A stretch of DNA of 64,000 nt, from NCBI GenBank assembly GCA_949318235.1, contig OX439129.1, positions 26,937,969-27,001,968 of the forward strand, written 5' to 3'. The first letter of the stretch is position 1. The number at the start of each line of letters is the position of its first letter. A model generated the notes under the pieces. It saw nothing but the letters and a program-made list of their open reading frames with translations, did not search any database and had not been told where the DNA came from. Both the position numbers and the translations under genes were made by a program. Positions 1-12,848 of this stretch are shown here, piece by piece. This DNA is from Ecdyonurus torrentis. Its lineage: Eukaryota > Arthropoda > Insecta > Ephemeroptera > Heptageniidae.

Positions 1-145
1 TATATAAATTGATTATTATATAATAAAATTATATTATACATAATACGTGTCATTTATTGTTTCCATTCCATTTAAAAAAAAAAGTAAAAATATGATTTAA
101 ACCACGCTGGTCAAAAAAGTTTATAAAATATAAATATATACATAC

Positions 146-147
<2 letters not shown>

Positions 148-242
<95 letters not shown>
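148..242. repeat. (AT)n microsatellite with short (AC)n tail
   Basis: Almost pure AT dinucleotide repeat of about 88 bp running into a short ACACAC tract. AT arrays that end in AC/GT tracts recur in this window (12.8, 41.3, 50.4 and 62.9 kb). Confidence 0.95.
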
Positions 243-243
<1 letters not shown>

Positions 244-542
244 ACTTCTTTATATATCACACATATATACAACACTCTCGACATTATGTAACAATTATCA
301 TAATTTTATATAAAAAAGTGGTATATGTATCAATATTTTAATTTATTCAATACATTGCTTTTATAGAGGAAAATTATATTAAGTATATAATTATTTATCT
401 ATATATATTAATGGAGAATGTATAACTTAAAAAAATATTTTGTATATAAAACTTTCTCGACTTAAAGCAATAGTCATAAAGAGCAATAAATGTTGTATAG
501 AATTATTATTCTTATTTTTACAAAAAAATATATATAAAATAA

Positions 543-717
543 CCGGACATTATGTAGATCGCTGAGTAGGCTACTTAGCCGGGGCTCACGCGATCTTGCT
601 AGCCGCAACAAAATTTTACAACCGCGAACTCCACGGTTTGCGCCCTCTGCAATGCTTTGGTTATTTTCTCTGCGTTTACTCGCACACACTTGATATAGTG
701 CGTTGTCCTATGTCCGG
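543..717. repeat. Possible small element with CCGGACAT inverted ends
   Basis: A 175-bp GC-richer block in AT-rich surroundings begins with CCGGACAT (543-550) and ends with ATGTCCGG (710-717), an 8-bp perfect inverted repeat. It has no coding capacity and I found no clear target-site duplication. It could be a miniature transposon or chance. Confidence 0.3.
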
Positions 718-1403
718 GCCATCCGTGTCTTGGACTCACCATTTTTTTGTCCCCCCTCTAGCAATTAAATAATAAGCGCATGAAAACTTCTTTTTTAATG
801 AAAAGAATGATCCAATTCACATGATCCAGCTACTATAAAATTTAATAATCTCATTTTAATAACTCGAGGATAGATTTTTGTTTCTATTATATATATTAGG
901 CAAATTTATTATATTTTTTCTCCTATATAATTTAACATTCATGCTTTATTTTATACACACGAATGAGTTGTGTGATGACTGATGATGAGCCATGAAACAA
1001 AACACACAAAAATAAATAAAATATTTTACTATTATATACATTTATATATATTTTACTATATACAGTAGAGGCTGACATATGAAAATAAATTTTGGAAGCT
1101 TCGCATGACAAATATTTTTTTTCCTTTGATACGTGTCATCGATAACGTAATTACAGCCCTCGATTAAAGATGCTTCATTTATTTATTTATAATTCAGTAT
1201 AATATGTATAACATAATATAATATTATTATGTTTATATATATATTGTATAAAATATAGTATATACGCACTTTCACTGCATGCATATGTCATTCTTTTATT
1301 TAGAGGGTTGATTATAAAAATTCTTAAAAATGTGATAAAAAAATATTTCCCTATATGTTAATGCAATTCCAAATACATAACCTTCTGCAAAATATGCCTA
1401 ACA

Positions 1404-1406
<3 letters not shown>

Positions 1407-1499
<93 letters not shown>

Positions 1500-1516
1500 A
1501 TTATTATTATTATTTA
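1407..1516. repeat. (AT)n then (ATT)n microsatellite
   Basis: AT repeat with one AATA interruption, passing into an ATT trinucleotide repeat from about 1493. Confidence 0.95.
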
Positions 1517-2880
1517 TATATAATAATAATAAATAAAATGCTATATTTTTTACACCAAAATATAATTATATCATATTTTCTATTACATTAACCTATAGCT
1601 TATACCTCTTCATCATTACTTGAATTATATCAAAATATGATGCGTGCATATTGATATTATAGGAATGGTAATGTGCGTGCATGTGTTTCAATAAAGCTAT
1701 ATAGTAATGTAGACTTATCCAACTCAACCCCATCATCATGATGATATACTAATGGCTCTATATGCCCTCAAGCCTATATATACCTACTTGTTATAAATAT
1801 ATACTTTAATAAACAATCCTCCTCCACGTCTTCTATACGATGCCGTGATCTGCATACAACTTTTATTGCCCCTTAATAATCGTGTTTCGTGTCCTTAACG
1901 CGCTCCAGGCTCAATGCAAAAGTTCTAACTTGATTCGCTAGATATCGCCAGTTATACAATATATTTTTCTTCCCTCTATATATAAAATAACATAATTATA
2001 CTTTCATTTTAATTATATACAATACGTAATGATGAAAAATTAATTATGCTATACCATTTAAAATATCAAACTATTTTTTTCTGTATATGCATATTACATT
2101 CATTTAAATTTTAAATTTAAAAATCAGGAAGAGGAAATAGATAATTTATGTAATACATACATTACAAGCAATGACGAAGCTATATATAGCAAAAGGTATA
2201 AAGAAAGTAAAAAATATATTGTATTAATAAATATATAGACCCCATTAGTGGAGTATTATTTTATTTCACTTTACATGGAGCAAAAAAAAAAAAAAAAAAA
2301 AAAAAATAGTGAACATGTCATTTATTTCATCATCATCATAAAAAATTAAAAAAAAACTTAAAATTTAAAGTAGTAATTAAATGAATTAAGTTTAGCTAAT
2401 AGCTTTTTCGCGGCTTTTAAGTATATAAACTTCATAATTATTTACATCATACGCAAACTGAGAAAATGTTGCAAAACTGTTACACCGGGTGTGTGTGTGT
2501 ATACAAATCATATAATTTTGATAATTAATATCATAAAAACATAAGCTAAGCACCTAAATTAGTGATGTGTAAAAAGTTCTTAATACACCCGTATAATTAA
2601 AAAAAAAAAAAAAAAAAAAAAGAGTAAATAAAGATTTTCATACTATAATTATATTTTTGAATGAATCAAATTTCGGCTTATGCGGCATTTTTCAAATTCC
2701 AGAAAATATAGGTTATATAAAAATTAAAAATCTTGGTGTGAACTAGGGCTTTTGTTTCTGTCGCTTTATAAAGCTGATGAGTTTGCTTTTAGTACTTTTT
2801 AATTATTTTTTTTCCTGCTATATTGATTGTATATAGGTGCAGCTTATTTTGCATCGTGACAAGGTGATAAACATTGTTGC

Positions 2881-2970
2881 GTGAGGGGGCTCTTTACTTC
2901 AACCCCCCTCAGGCTTGTATAGGTGGGCGACCGAGTTAGTGTCCAGCCCAGGGCGTGGCAATGCGGACAC
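2881..2970. other. Two adjacent GC-rich potential hairpins
   Basis: TGAGGGGG (2882-2889) pairs with CCCCCTCA (2904-2911), giving an 8-bp stem with a 14-nt loop. About 28 bp further, GTGTCC (2939-2944) pairs with GGACAC (2965-2970). The block is GC-rich in an AT-rich background. It could be part of a structured RNA, a degraded SINE or chance. It does not show a tRNA cloverleaf or convincing A and B boxes. Confidence 0.3.
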
Positions 2971-4150
2971 AATTATTGCACTCTTTATTATAGAATCACA
3001 TTGTACACCGTGACTTCCTCACCATCTTGGTCGTGATTAACTTGTGTAATAATGTTACATTATATATATACAAAATATCATTTTAATATGAAATTTTTAT
3101 TTGTTTTGATTACTGTAATAATTATTTAACATTTTTAATGTACCGTGTTATAAAATTTTTAAATGTTATTATTTGTTGTTTTTTATTCTGCTGTATTTGT
3201 AAACGTATTATAACAGTAAGTATATTTATAGTATAAGTTATTGAGACCAATAAACAAATAATCGCATAAATGTATAAAATTTATATGTATGCATTATATA
3301 CTAAAACTATAAAAAAAAGAATATATATTTCAATCATATATAATAATAAAAATAACAAACAACATTATTTTAAAACTCAAATTATTAATTTTTTTGCCAT
3401 CTTTTTTTTTTTTTTTTTTTTTTAATTAAAATTTCATATTATCTTTATATAAATACATTTTTTTTTAACAATCAAGTATATAGCATAATACATAATACGC
3501 ATATTAGCTTCAAGATGATGAATATATAGTTGCATATTTATACGCACTGTATTTCCTAAGTCCCAACTTAAAATTATAAAATGTAAATGTATATCAGCCT
3601 GGATTCTATCTTGCATTTAATAATGATTTATTTGTTTATAAAAAAATTTGCAAATGAGGTAAAAGAGAGAGAGAGAGAGAGGGAGGAAAAAACAAAACAA
3701 CTATTTCACTTTTTTTCCAAATATTAATTAAATCTTTATATCAATATAAAATTATTATATCTTATTTACGAAAAAAGAAGGCAAAAAACAAACTGTAAAA
3801 CGATTAAACAGCAAAAAACTGAAGCAATAAATATTTGTCAAACTAATTTTCCTCTATTTTTTTTTCTCTCATAAAAAGCGATTATTACTCAATAAAATTT
3901 AAAACACTATACTTTTAACTTTTTTTTTTATAAAAATTTTTAACACGAAGAATATACGAAAAGAAAAAAAAATAGACAATTATATTTAAACTTTTGGCCA
4001 ATAAATGTAACCCTTTGCGTGCAAGTGATAGAAAATTAAGAAAAGTAATAAAATCGAGAGCAAATAATATAACATAGTATTTTTATTAATATTTTTTTAC
4101 CACAAATTATTAGGTTGACATGCAAGTTACTAAAAAATCATTGAGCAATC

Positions 4151-4152
<2 letters not shown>

Positions 4153-4241
<89 letters not shown>
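4153..4241. repeat. (CT)n microsatellite
   Basis: 89 bp of pure CT repeat. Together with the (GA)n tract 250 bp downstream it forms an inverted repeat. Confidence 0.97.
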
Positions 4242-4245
<4 letters not shown>

Positions 4246-4480
4246 TTATTCTTTTCATATAATTTGAAAAATAATTTTAATAACTCATATATATATACAT
4301 ACACACACACACACAGTATTATGTATTATAATAATAAACATATTATAATAATATATATAATTTTATATTGCTACTATATTATGCTGCTGCTGGAAATGTA
4401 TATAATATATATTTATACCCAGCGGGAGTACATGCGCCAACTGATTCTAACTTATAAGTCTTCCAGTTTGGTGGAAATAC

Positions 4481-4487
<7 letters not shown>

Positions 4488-4575
<88 letters not shown>
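4488..4575. repeat. (GA)n microsatellite
   Basis: 88 bp of GA repeat, complementary in inverted orientation to the CT tract at 4153-4241. Confidence 0.97.
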
Positions 4576-4577
<2 letters not shown>

Positions 4578-5662
4578 AGAGAGTAATAAAAAAGTGTGAC
4601 CAGAAGCAATGTGTGCGAGAGTGCAGAATTCCCCCACCCTAAATATACCTTAATAATTATTATTATGCTAAAAACTCTTTATATTGAAATCATGTGAAAT
4701 TGTGTATAGCAAAATAATAAAATATTCATAATATCCAGTTTTTTTTTATAAACCATTCTTTGAAAGAGAAGGAAAAAATATAATGTGTCACAATTTATAT
4801 TATTTAATTATAGAATTAAAAATTAGCTTTTGTGAAAAATAAAAATATATACCAATAAAAAATGTCCTGATTTTTTTTTCTTTTCTTCATTATAAGAATT
4901 TAATATTTCTTAGTTTCATAATATATGGAAACAATAAAATAACGAGAAATTAAATATAATTATATTTATTATATTACAACATTATAAATGATATTTTTAT
5001 TACGCATATATAAATTGTCACTATACCTTGAAGCATGTATGTATATATACATATCTATTTATATATATATTTTTTTGTATTTCAAGAATTCATTGAAAAA
5101 TAACAGCATTTAAATAATTTATTTTAGATGCATTTATTATTTTTGATATGCTTTATTATAATAACTATTTGACAGAAAAACGTACACACATGGTCAAATT
5201 ATGTGTATAAACGTTTTATGAATATATACAAGAAAAAAAAAAGTTAATACATATTCCCATGAGAGAGTTTCATCTGCATATACATGAGGGCTGTATTTTA
5301 TGCTCCCGGCGACATGTCGGAAACTTTTAACCCAGGTGAAGACAAAAATAATATATTTATATGTGCATGCTCCATGTATGACGAATGTAATAAAGAGATG
5401 AACGAGCTTATTGTAAAAGCAACATATTGTAGTGGCAGTAGCCGTGGCACCAACAAACATCGCTATTGTCCACCCTCACGTATATATAATACATATACCC
5501 ATCACGGTCAATTCTCATGGTAAAATATTTAGAGAGGCAAAAATAATTGGTAAAAATTGGTTATGTATTGCTACGGTTACAGGAATATGTTCATCTTTTG
5601 ATGCACATTACTAGACCATAGAAAATTTGTTTTTGAACGTATAGAGAAAAGCAAAAAATATT

Positions 5663-5666
<4 letters not shown>

Positions 5667-5707
<41 letters not shown>
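5667..5707. repeat. (GA)n microsatellite
   Basis: About 41 bp of GA repeat, with nothing else recognisable around it. Confidence 0.95.
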
Positions 5708-5710
<3 letters not shown>

Positions 5711-6609
5711 AGTATTTTTGTTATATAAATAAAAAAGATAAACGTATCAATAATTTGCCCATATAGACAGTAATAACATAATTCCACATATACATCACAC
5801 CCCTTTGTTTTTCCAATTACAAAAAAAAAAATTTAAAACCCATAATTAATTTCATAAATTAACAAATGATTGCTTTTAATTATCAATTTTATATAATTAA
5901 ATTCTATAAACAAACAACTATTAATTGAATGACAGAATATACGAATGAAGTTTATATTATTGTTGGATAATTACATTTTAGCTCCATGAATACGAGAATA
6001 GCGTGTGTGTGTTGACTGCAGTAATTATTTGTATCGTTGCCACATTAATCACATATTTGCAGGGAAATTTAACAGCCAATTGACAGTCATTAAACGCGGC
6101 TTTGTGGTGTTTATTGCTTCTATATACATTGGGTTGGGTTTAGGGGAGGAAAATGTATAATCAACATGCAGACGTGACACCCCGATTAACTAGCCATCTG
6201 CGCATGTATATAGGGTACATTACATTCATGCAGAGCATCATGCTATTATATGAAATCTATTGTCATGATATAGGGAAAATTATATTGCTTCAAGAAATAA
6301 TTCAATTTAATGACGCTATTTTTTTCATAGACACTTATATATAGTTGTTAGTTGAATACTTTGAAATATCGATATTTTCAAAACAAATATATTTATTAAG
6401 AGTGCAATCAAAATATATATTAATACTAATAGAAACTACTGTATAAAAATTTATTATAAGACATATTCTCTTTTTAGGAAATAAAATTGCATTGTAGCAT
6501 ATTATATATTATAATTACTATAACACACATGCACATTTATTTTAGAAAATGCTATCCCGTTGTGTCAAATAAAATAACACATATGCCCCAGCAATATTAT
6601 TATGTAAAT

Positions 6610-6615
6610 TTTATT
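6610..6615 (-). terminator. Candidate polyadenylation signal of the DNAJB13-like gene
   Basis: AATAAA on the minus strand, about 100 nt downstream of the stop codon at 6716. The hexamer is common in AT-rich DNA, so it is only a candidate. Confidence 0.4.
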
Positions 6616-6715
6616 TATACTCTGAATAAAATAAGAAATCGTGTATATCAAATTAAAATAGTTAAATTATTGTTTATCACAATCACGCGGAAGAGATCGA
6701 GAGAAATCAATTTAT

Positions 6716-9106
6716 TTAGTGTTGATGCTGTGGGTTATGTAGAGGCGTGATGTGAGTACGTTGTTGGGGAATGGTTGGCGTGAGGCCGCGGAGCGCGCGA
6801 CTCAATTCCTGCCTGCGTGGTGCGGGCACGGAACTCGGGTACTCCACTACGAAGCGAAGAACCATATCACCATGACGTAACCCCTCCTCATCCTTCTCCA
6901 ACTTCACGTCTTCCTCTTGCTGCTCGACTTCTGATGACGTGTCTGGCTGCTCGGTACAAACACTTTGAGAGCCTGGGACAAATGTGCACCCCATGCAGGG
7001 TTTATAATCAAGGCTCTCGGGCGTTGTAGACGCAGCAAAACATTCCTTCCGAGGTTCTTTTGCAACTTCTGGAGGAGACAAATAGAGAGGTAGACCTTCA
7101 CCTGGTATCCTAAGTTCATATCTGTGCCTATATCAGTATAATATATATAGTTATAGTATTAATATTAATACATAAATAATCTAAGAGGGTAAAATTTGAA
7201 GATTTTCTTCCACACTTTCTCTGCTTTTATTTATTATTAGTATTGTTTTTACTTACGTAATGATATCTGTAACGCGTACTCTAAGCGTGCGTCCATTCAG
7301 TGTAGGGATTTCTAGAGCACATCCGAGCAGAGCTTCCTCAAGAGACACGTGAAACGTAGCCACCAAATCTGCTCCTGAACGGATAAATACGCTGTGCGCA
7401 GCATCCTCAACCACCACTGCTACGTCCGCTGCTCATAATATAAGCTTCTTGTTAAATAAAGTAGTACATATAATTATAATTTTATCTATAGATTATAATA
7501 ACGATCATATAATATATAAATATATACCATCTATTTGATATATCAATCTCGTATTGGCAAAACTAGATATATCGATATATATACAATAAACTTGTTATGC
7601 AAACCTGGGACTGATTTTGGGGCCTGATGTCCTTGTTGAGGAAAGAGAAACCGAGTCCCTGATGCGACTCCAGGAGGAAGCTCCACGTCAAACCTGTGTT
7701 CACGTATCTCCACGGCACCTTCATGCAACTCTCGACGTTGCATCATGACGTGTGCTTTGCCTCCCTCTGCCAACTGCTCAAGCGTTACTTTGAGAGGTAT
7801 TTTCAAGGGCTCTTCACGAAACCATGGACCATTTGTTCCATCAGGACGACGAAATAGACCATTCTCTGCATCTTTTTGCCAAGCCAAAAGAACAGGCCCA
7901 CTTGCACTCTCCGTGCCAAAGAAATTTCTGCATAGAAAGGGTAATATTAAATATACAAATAACAAATTTCACTTTTCAATCAATTTGTTATAAATTTTAA
8001 TTTTGCAATAATTGTTATATCCAAACAATATATATTATAGAATGGTGAAAACATCTCAATAGAAAACTTACAAAAGTAGGTTTGGTAGGAAAATAAACAA
8101 ACTGAAAGCTCAACAACTTAACAAAATGCTAGCAGATGACTTTGTGTTCCTTTCTCAATTTAACATGCTTTCTTATGGGGCAATGAAGCCTATAATTTGG
8201 GTTTGAATTTTTTGGAGCTGAAATTTTTAATATTATTTTATTTATTTATTTATTTTTAGCCTTAAAGCTTTTGTTTTCCTGAATTTCAAATAATTGGGTT
8301 ACATTTTGTTTGTTTGTTTGTTTTTGCTCAATTTACTTGAAATCCAGGAAAACAAAAGCTTTGAGACTCAGCAAGCTACAGTAAAAATTTCAGCTCTAAG
8401 AAAAAGATTCTAACTCAAGTTATAGCTGCTTCATTGCCCCATAAGAAAGCATGTTAAATGAGACAGGAACACAAAAAGTCATCTGCTATAGCACTTTGTT
8501 ACAGTATTTTTGAGCATTGTTGAGTATATTATGAGGTTGTTTATTTTCTCACTAAATCTACTTTTGCAAAAGTCTTCTATTAGCAATATGTTATATTCCC
8601 TTTTTTTTTTTTTTTTCTTTCTTTTTTTTACTTTAAAATAAATTCTATTTTGCTATTGATGAGAACAGCTTGAAATATGCAACGTCCTTTAACCTTATGA
8701 GTACCTGAAAGTTTTAATGGGGTCACCATGGTATTTATATGGCTCAATGAAGAGGTCAGGATCACGAGCAGGTACGCCATTTTTCAGACCCTCTTCTCCA
8801 AACTGATCAAAAGCTGCACGTAACAGTGGATGATTCAGCACCTCATAAGCCTCATTTGCGAGATAAAACCAAACTTGTCGTTTTGTGAGTTGCTCTGGAG
8901 TAAGTGCAGAACCATCGCATGCTTGTGTCCGCTCAGGACGTTCACGTATCGCTACACGCGCATAACTATCAATATTTTAAAACAAAATTAAATTTTATAA
9001 ATAAAATCAGAAAATAATCTATTATAATGAAAACTTACGCTTTTCTTATTTCTTCTGTGGTTGCTGATCTAGAAATTTCAAGGACACTATAATAGTCAAT
9101 CCCCAT
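6716..9106 (-). CDS. DNAJB13: DnaJ homolog subfamily B member 13-like protein (5 exons, 405 aa)
   Basis: Exons on the minus strand are 9106-9039, 8965-8705, 7927-7605, 7428-7257 and 7109-6716, all with GT-AG introns. They join to 1218 nt with no frame break. The J-domain starts MGIDYYSVLEISRSATTEEI and runs to FGEEGLKNG (about residues 1-86). The two substrate-binding C-terminal beta domains follow (about 125-285), with the PGEGLPL motif near 277-283 and a closing helix. DNAJB13 is known as an axonemal radial-spoke and sperm-flagellum protein. The family lacks the Gly/Phe-rich linker and has a degenerate HPD motif. Here the HPD position reads RPE (residues 32-34), and no G/F linker is present. 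The protein is about 90 aa longer than human DNAJB13, mainly from an acidic insertion at about 286-352. The start is the first ATG and gives the usual MG-DYYSVL N-terminus. A general DNAJB1/4/5 chaperone is less likely because HPD and the G/F region are missing. The 68-bp first exon is short but in phase. Confidence 0.9.
8058..8581. mobile_element. Fold-back (MITE-like) element in DNAJB13-like intron 2
   Basis: The left arm (from 8058, AATAGAAAACTTACAAAAGT) matches the reverse complement of the right arm (ending 8581) over about 230 bp with some mismatches. Shared blocks include a CTTTCTTATGGGGCAATGAA core and an AAAGCTTTTGTTTTCCTG segment. The centre holds (ATTT)n and (GTTT)n runs. There is no coding sequence. 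I could not define a target-site duplication, so the superfamily is unknown. It lies wholly inside the intron between exons 2 and 3. Confidence 0.75.
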
Positions 9107-9424
9107 TTTGAATTACAAATTTAATTTTAACGTTAATTCAAAAGCAACAATGAATGAAAATTTAATAAAAACAATAGGATTCCCTCGCATAATTTTTGAA
9201 ATTTTTCATTAATAAGTACAATAGCTTTGTTCATTCATTGTTTTGTTCGAGTAATTTTACTTGCGTGTTTTTTGCCCTCTGTTATTTATGATTTTTAATT
9301 CTGAAGATACCACATTATATACACGTCCGTTAAAAAGAAAAATATAACACTTATTTTAATTAATTTTATTTGTAATAATTTCAAAGTTATAACTAAAAAT
9401 TGATCCGGAAAAAATTCTACTATG

Positions 9425-9426
<2 letters not shown>

Positions 9427-9492
<66 letters not shown>
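9427..9492. repeat. (CT)n microsatellite
   Basis: 66 bp of CT repeat, which reads GA on the coding strand of the DNAJB13-like gene, about 320 bp upstream of its ATG. Confidence 0.95.
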
Positions 9493-9495
<3 letters not shown>

Positions 9496-10500
9496 AATTT
9501 TATATTTTTACAAATAAAACGTAATTTGACTTTGGCATTTATTGCAATGGTTCTTATAGGAAATTATATGATTTGGCAAAGAAACTGCAATAATATTTTT
9601 AACATAAACTCTAAAATTATTTTTATGTTACATAATAGCAGTAGTTATAATAAAATTTATATATGTATATAAAATAAAGATAGAAAAAAAAAGAAGGAAG
9701 GAATAAAAATAAAAGAAACTTAAAAACTATTACCGTAAAGTAGGGTAATGTCTTCATATTTGTTTTGTAATTTTTTTATATATGACAACTGTAAGCTGCG
9801 GGGGTGTAAAAATTACGTATACATTTTACTCTAAATATTTTATGTATAAAAAATATATATATATACTTTTTCAGAGGACAAAGAGAAAGACATTTGCTGA
9901 TAATTTGGTGTTTATGTCACACACATATTTAATTATCCTTTGTAAGTGAATGTATTTTGCCATGAGCAAACTTTTAATAGTTGGTATATATAATAAGAAC
10001 TAGTTTAGTTTGTTTTCTCTCATATAAATACGTATTTAGTTATTATTTTATACTATGCGATGATAATATGCAAATCACAAGTAATTTTGTCTAATGAAAA
10101 ATTTCCAAAAATTTTATTACTGGTTTGACCTCAATTCATGTGTCGGTATTATTGTCATGACTTTTTCAAGAAATGTCCATAATTCTTTCATTTATAAATA
10201 ATGCAGAACAATAAATGTAGGAAAAAAAGGGACCTAAAAGAAACAAAAAGTATCCCCTATATACAAACATTTATTATATATACTCCCACTCCCCTTATAT
10301 ATAATACAACACACATCACTCTATATACTATAACTGACCACTATATATATATAGTTAAGCAGTCCGTCAAATTATTTCGCTTAAAGTTTTATACAGTATA
10401 ATAATCAATTATGAAAATCATATTTTCAAATAAAAAAAAAGAGTTAATTATAGTAGAAATTTGAGCTCTAAATAAGCTTTAAAACGTCTCTATTTGAAAA

Positions 10501-10533
<33 letters not shown>

Positions 10534-12751
10534 GTATAGTATGTCTAAATGTATTATTGAAACTTGAATTATATTAAAAAAAAATTCTGTAAATATTTGC
10601 TACATTATAGTCTTACGTTGGTACATGCATAAAAATGCAAGCGCCAGCTGTATTATACCCCGAATATAATATATAGTTTGGAGACTAAAATAATCTGATA
10701 CTTTATGAAATCAAAAAAGTGATTTATTATATATGTCAATCATATAGAAATTAATGTGGAGAAATGGAGTCTTAAAGAAAACCACATCTGATCAGCAAAA
10801 TTTGAAAATACATATATATGCATTGCATATATACTTTACATTTTAATTAAGGAATTTTTTAGTGAATTATTTATAATTTTATAATACGTTTATTTTGTAT
10901 AATATGATTGGTGAATATATGATGATATGATGACTGATGATTAATCTAAAATGCACATGACATATGTATGGGAAAAAAATTCAATCGAATTTACGTTTAG
11001 AAAAGATGCTCCATGACATAAACATGGATTTTTTAGTTCTGTTAATTTATTCGTCTTAATAACTATGCACCGGTAAGTGCTGCATTATATAAATAACAAT
11101 TAACTTTTTATAGCATATCAGTTTGTTTTTTTCTATTTAAATTATTTGTTATATTTATACATAGTAAATTACAAATGCATGAATGTGTTGACTAAATTGT
11201 TACATACACTTTTCATATACAATTCTTTCATAACTGCATTTTTTTTTTTATCCCAACATTTCACTGTTCACAATTTTATTTTCAAAAGGAAACAAATATA
11301 AATTTAAAGTATTATATTGTTTTGTGTATATATAGCATAGACCAATATGCATATTATACTTTATTGCAAATACTTATATTTTATGTATATTTTTGTGCAT
11401 AAGTGTATATATTATTATGTGTGCATGTGCTTGCGTGTAGACTTCATACTTTTATGAATGGAATTATTTAAAAACTTTTCTATTATATAAACTATAATTT
11501 CACGAACATCTGATAAAAAGGTTATAATATGCGCATTCCTTATATTTCTTTGATAATTTTGTAATGAGTTTTGCCCTTTTTGTTTACTATAAATATATGT
11601 ACAGTATTTTTGTATATATTTTTATTGTTTTTTAATGACATCGCAGTTATAATCATCATTATAACATGTAGATTTTAATTAATATCTTATTTCAAAACAT
11701 TTAAAAAATAATATATAAACAGTTAGATAAGTGATTTTATGGACCAGGTGCAATTTAATTCAGGTCAATACGTTGACAAGATATGGTGTTTGGCGCTTGA
11801 TACCACCACATCAAGTATAAGAACTGATATATGACAGATTTTCTGTACCGAAATTGTATGGATTGGAACTATTTACCTGATGCTCTTGTTAAATTATAAA
11901 ATTATATATTCCATTTATCAATAAATTAAAATCTTATTTTAAATATTTGAATAAACCGAAGTAAAATAAGTTTATTTCATCTTATATCTTTTGACGCAAT
12001 ATATATGGTTTCACTGTTATTCTTATAAATTGTAAAATGTCAATACCATAATTATTTATATATATTTTTAATATTTAATAATATTTAATATATTTTTTTT
12101 AAATACCAAAGACCATTTATTTACACTATATGTATATTATGTATAATATGATCTTTGATATAATACATATGCGTGTGTCATGTGTGTGTGTGTCGTGTGT
12201 GCATATGCGTGCATTTTTTTCCTTTATTGCGGAATAGTCTCATCTTATGTGTTTGGTGTGTATATATACGCTATTACTGTTTTTCCTTCGTTCTATATTT
12301 ATAAATTAAATCATGTATATATGATAAGTGTAAAAAATAAATTAAATAATAATAATTGAGAATGAAAATTTTGTATAATACGATATGAATTACGTGCCTC
12401 AAAATGTTTTATTTACTCACAAAATTCACCATACCCGAGATATCACTTCATCGACCTATTATAACATTATTATTTATAAATGCTATAAAAAAAGAGGCGT
12501 TATATAAAGCACAACTTATAGGAGATATAATATTTGATAATTAAAATAATAAAAGAGCATGTATATTGTATGGTCTTAAGTGAAGAAAACCACACCCTTT
12601 ATTTATACTTTATAATACTGCGTTTGTTAATGAATTTGTGTTGCTTTTTGTGCTATATAGAAGACATTAAAAACAACGCATGTTAAATATACAGCACCAC
12701 ACCGACACATGCGGAAGATTCATAAAAATACCTCACTCTTACACCGCAGAA

Positions 12752-12770
12752 GTGTGTGTGTGTGTGTGTA

Positions 12771-12837
<67 letters not shown>

Positions 12838-12848
12838 CACACACACAC
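12752..12848. repeat. Compound (GT)n-(AT)n-(AC)n microsatellite
   Basis: GT tract, then about 55 bp of AT, then an AC tract. The array is close to self-complementary and could form a hairpin. Confidence 0.95.

Larger units (their letters stand above)
1..6600. other. AT-rich intergenic DNA upstream of the DNAJB13-like gene's 3' end
   Basis: I see no gene in this stretch. Open reading frames here are microsatellite translations or short frames without recognisable domains. It holds (AT)n arrays at 148-235 and 1407-1494, poly-A or poly-T runs near 2284, 2600 and 3402, (CT)n at 4153-4241, (GA)n at 4488-4575 and 5667-5707, a GC-richer patch at about 543-745, and two adjacent potential hairpins at 2881-2970. 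A patch of more complex sequence at about 6000-6200 has no recognisable identity. Confidence 0.6.

Noticed and set aside
50..244. Open frame of alternating Tyr-Ile
   Set aside because: It is a translation of the (AT)n array. The same reasoning removes the Leu-Ser, Arg-Glu, Thr-His and Cys-Val dipeptide frames over (CT), (GA) and (GT) arrays.
5194..5523. 88-aa and 79-aa frames on opposite strands
   Set aside because: Overlapping antisense frames without recognisable motifs. No supporting exon structure.
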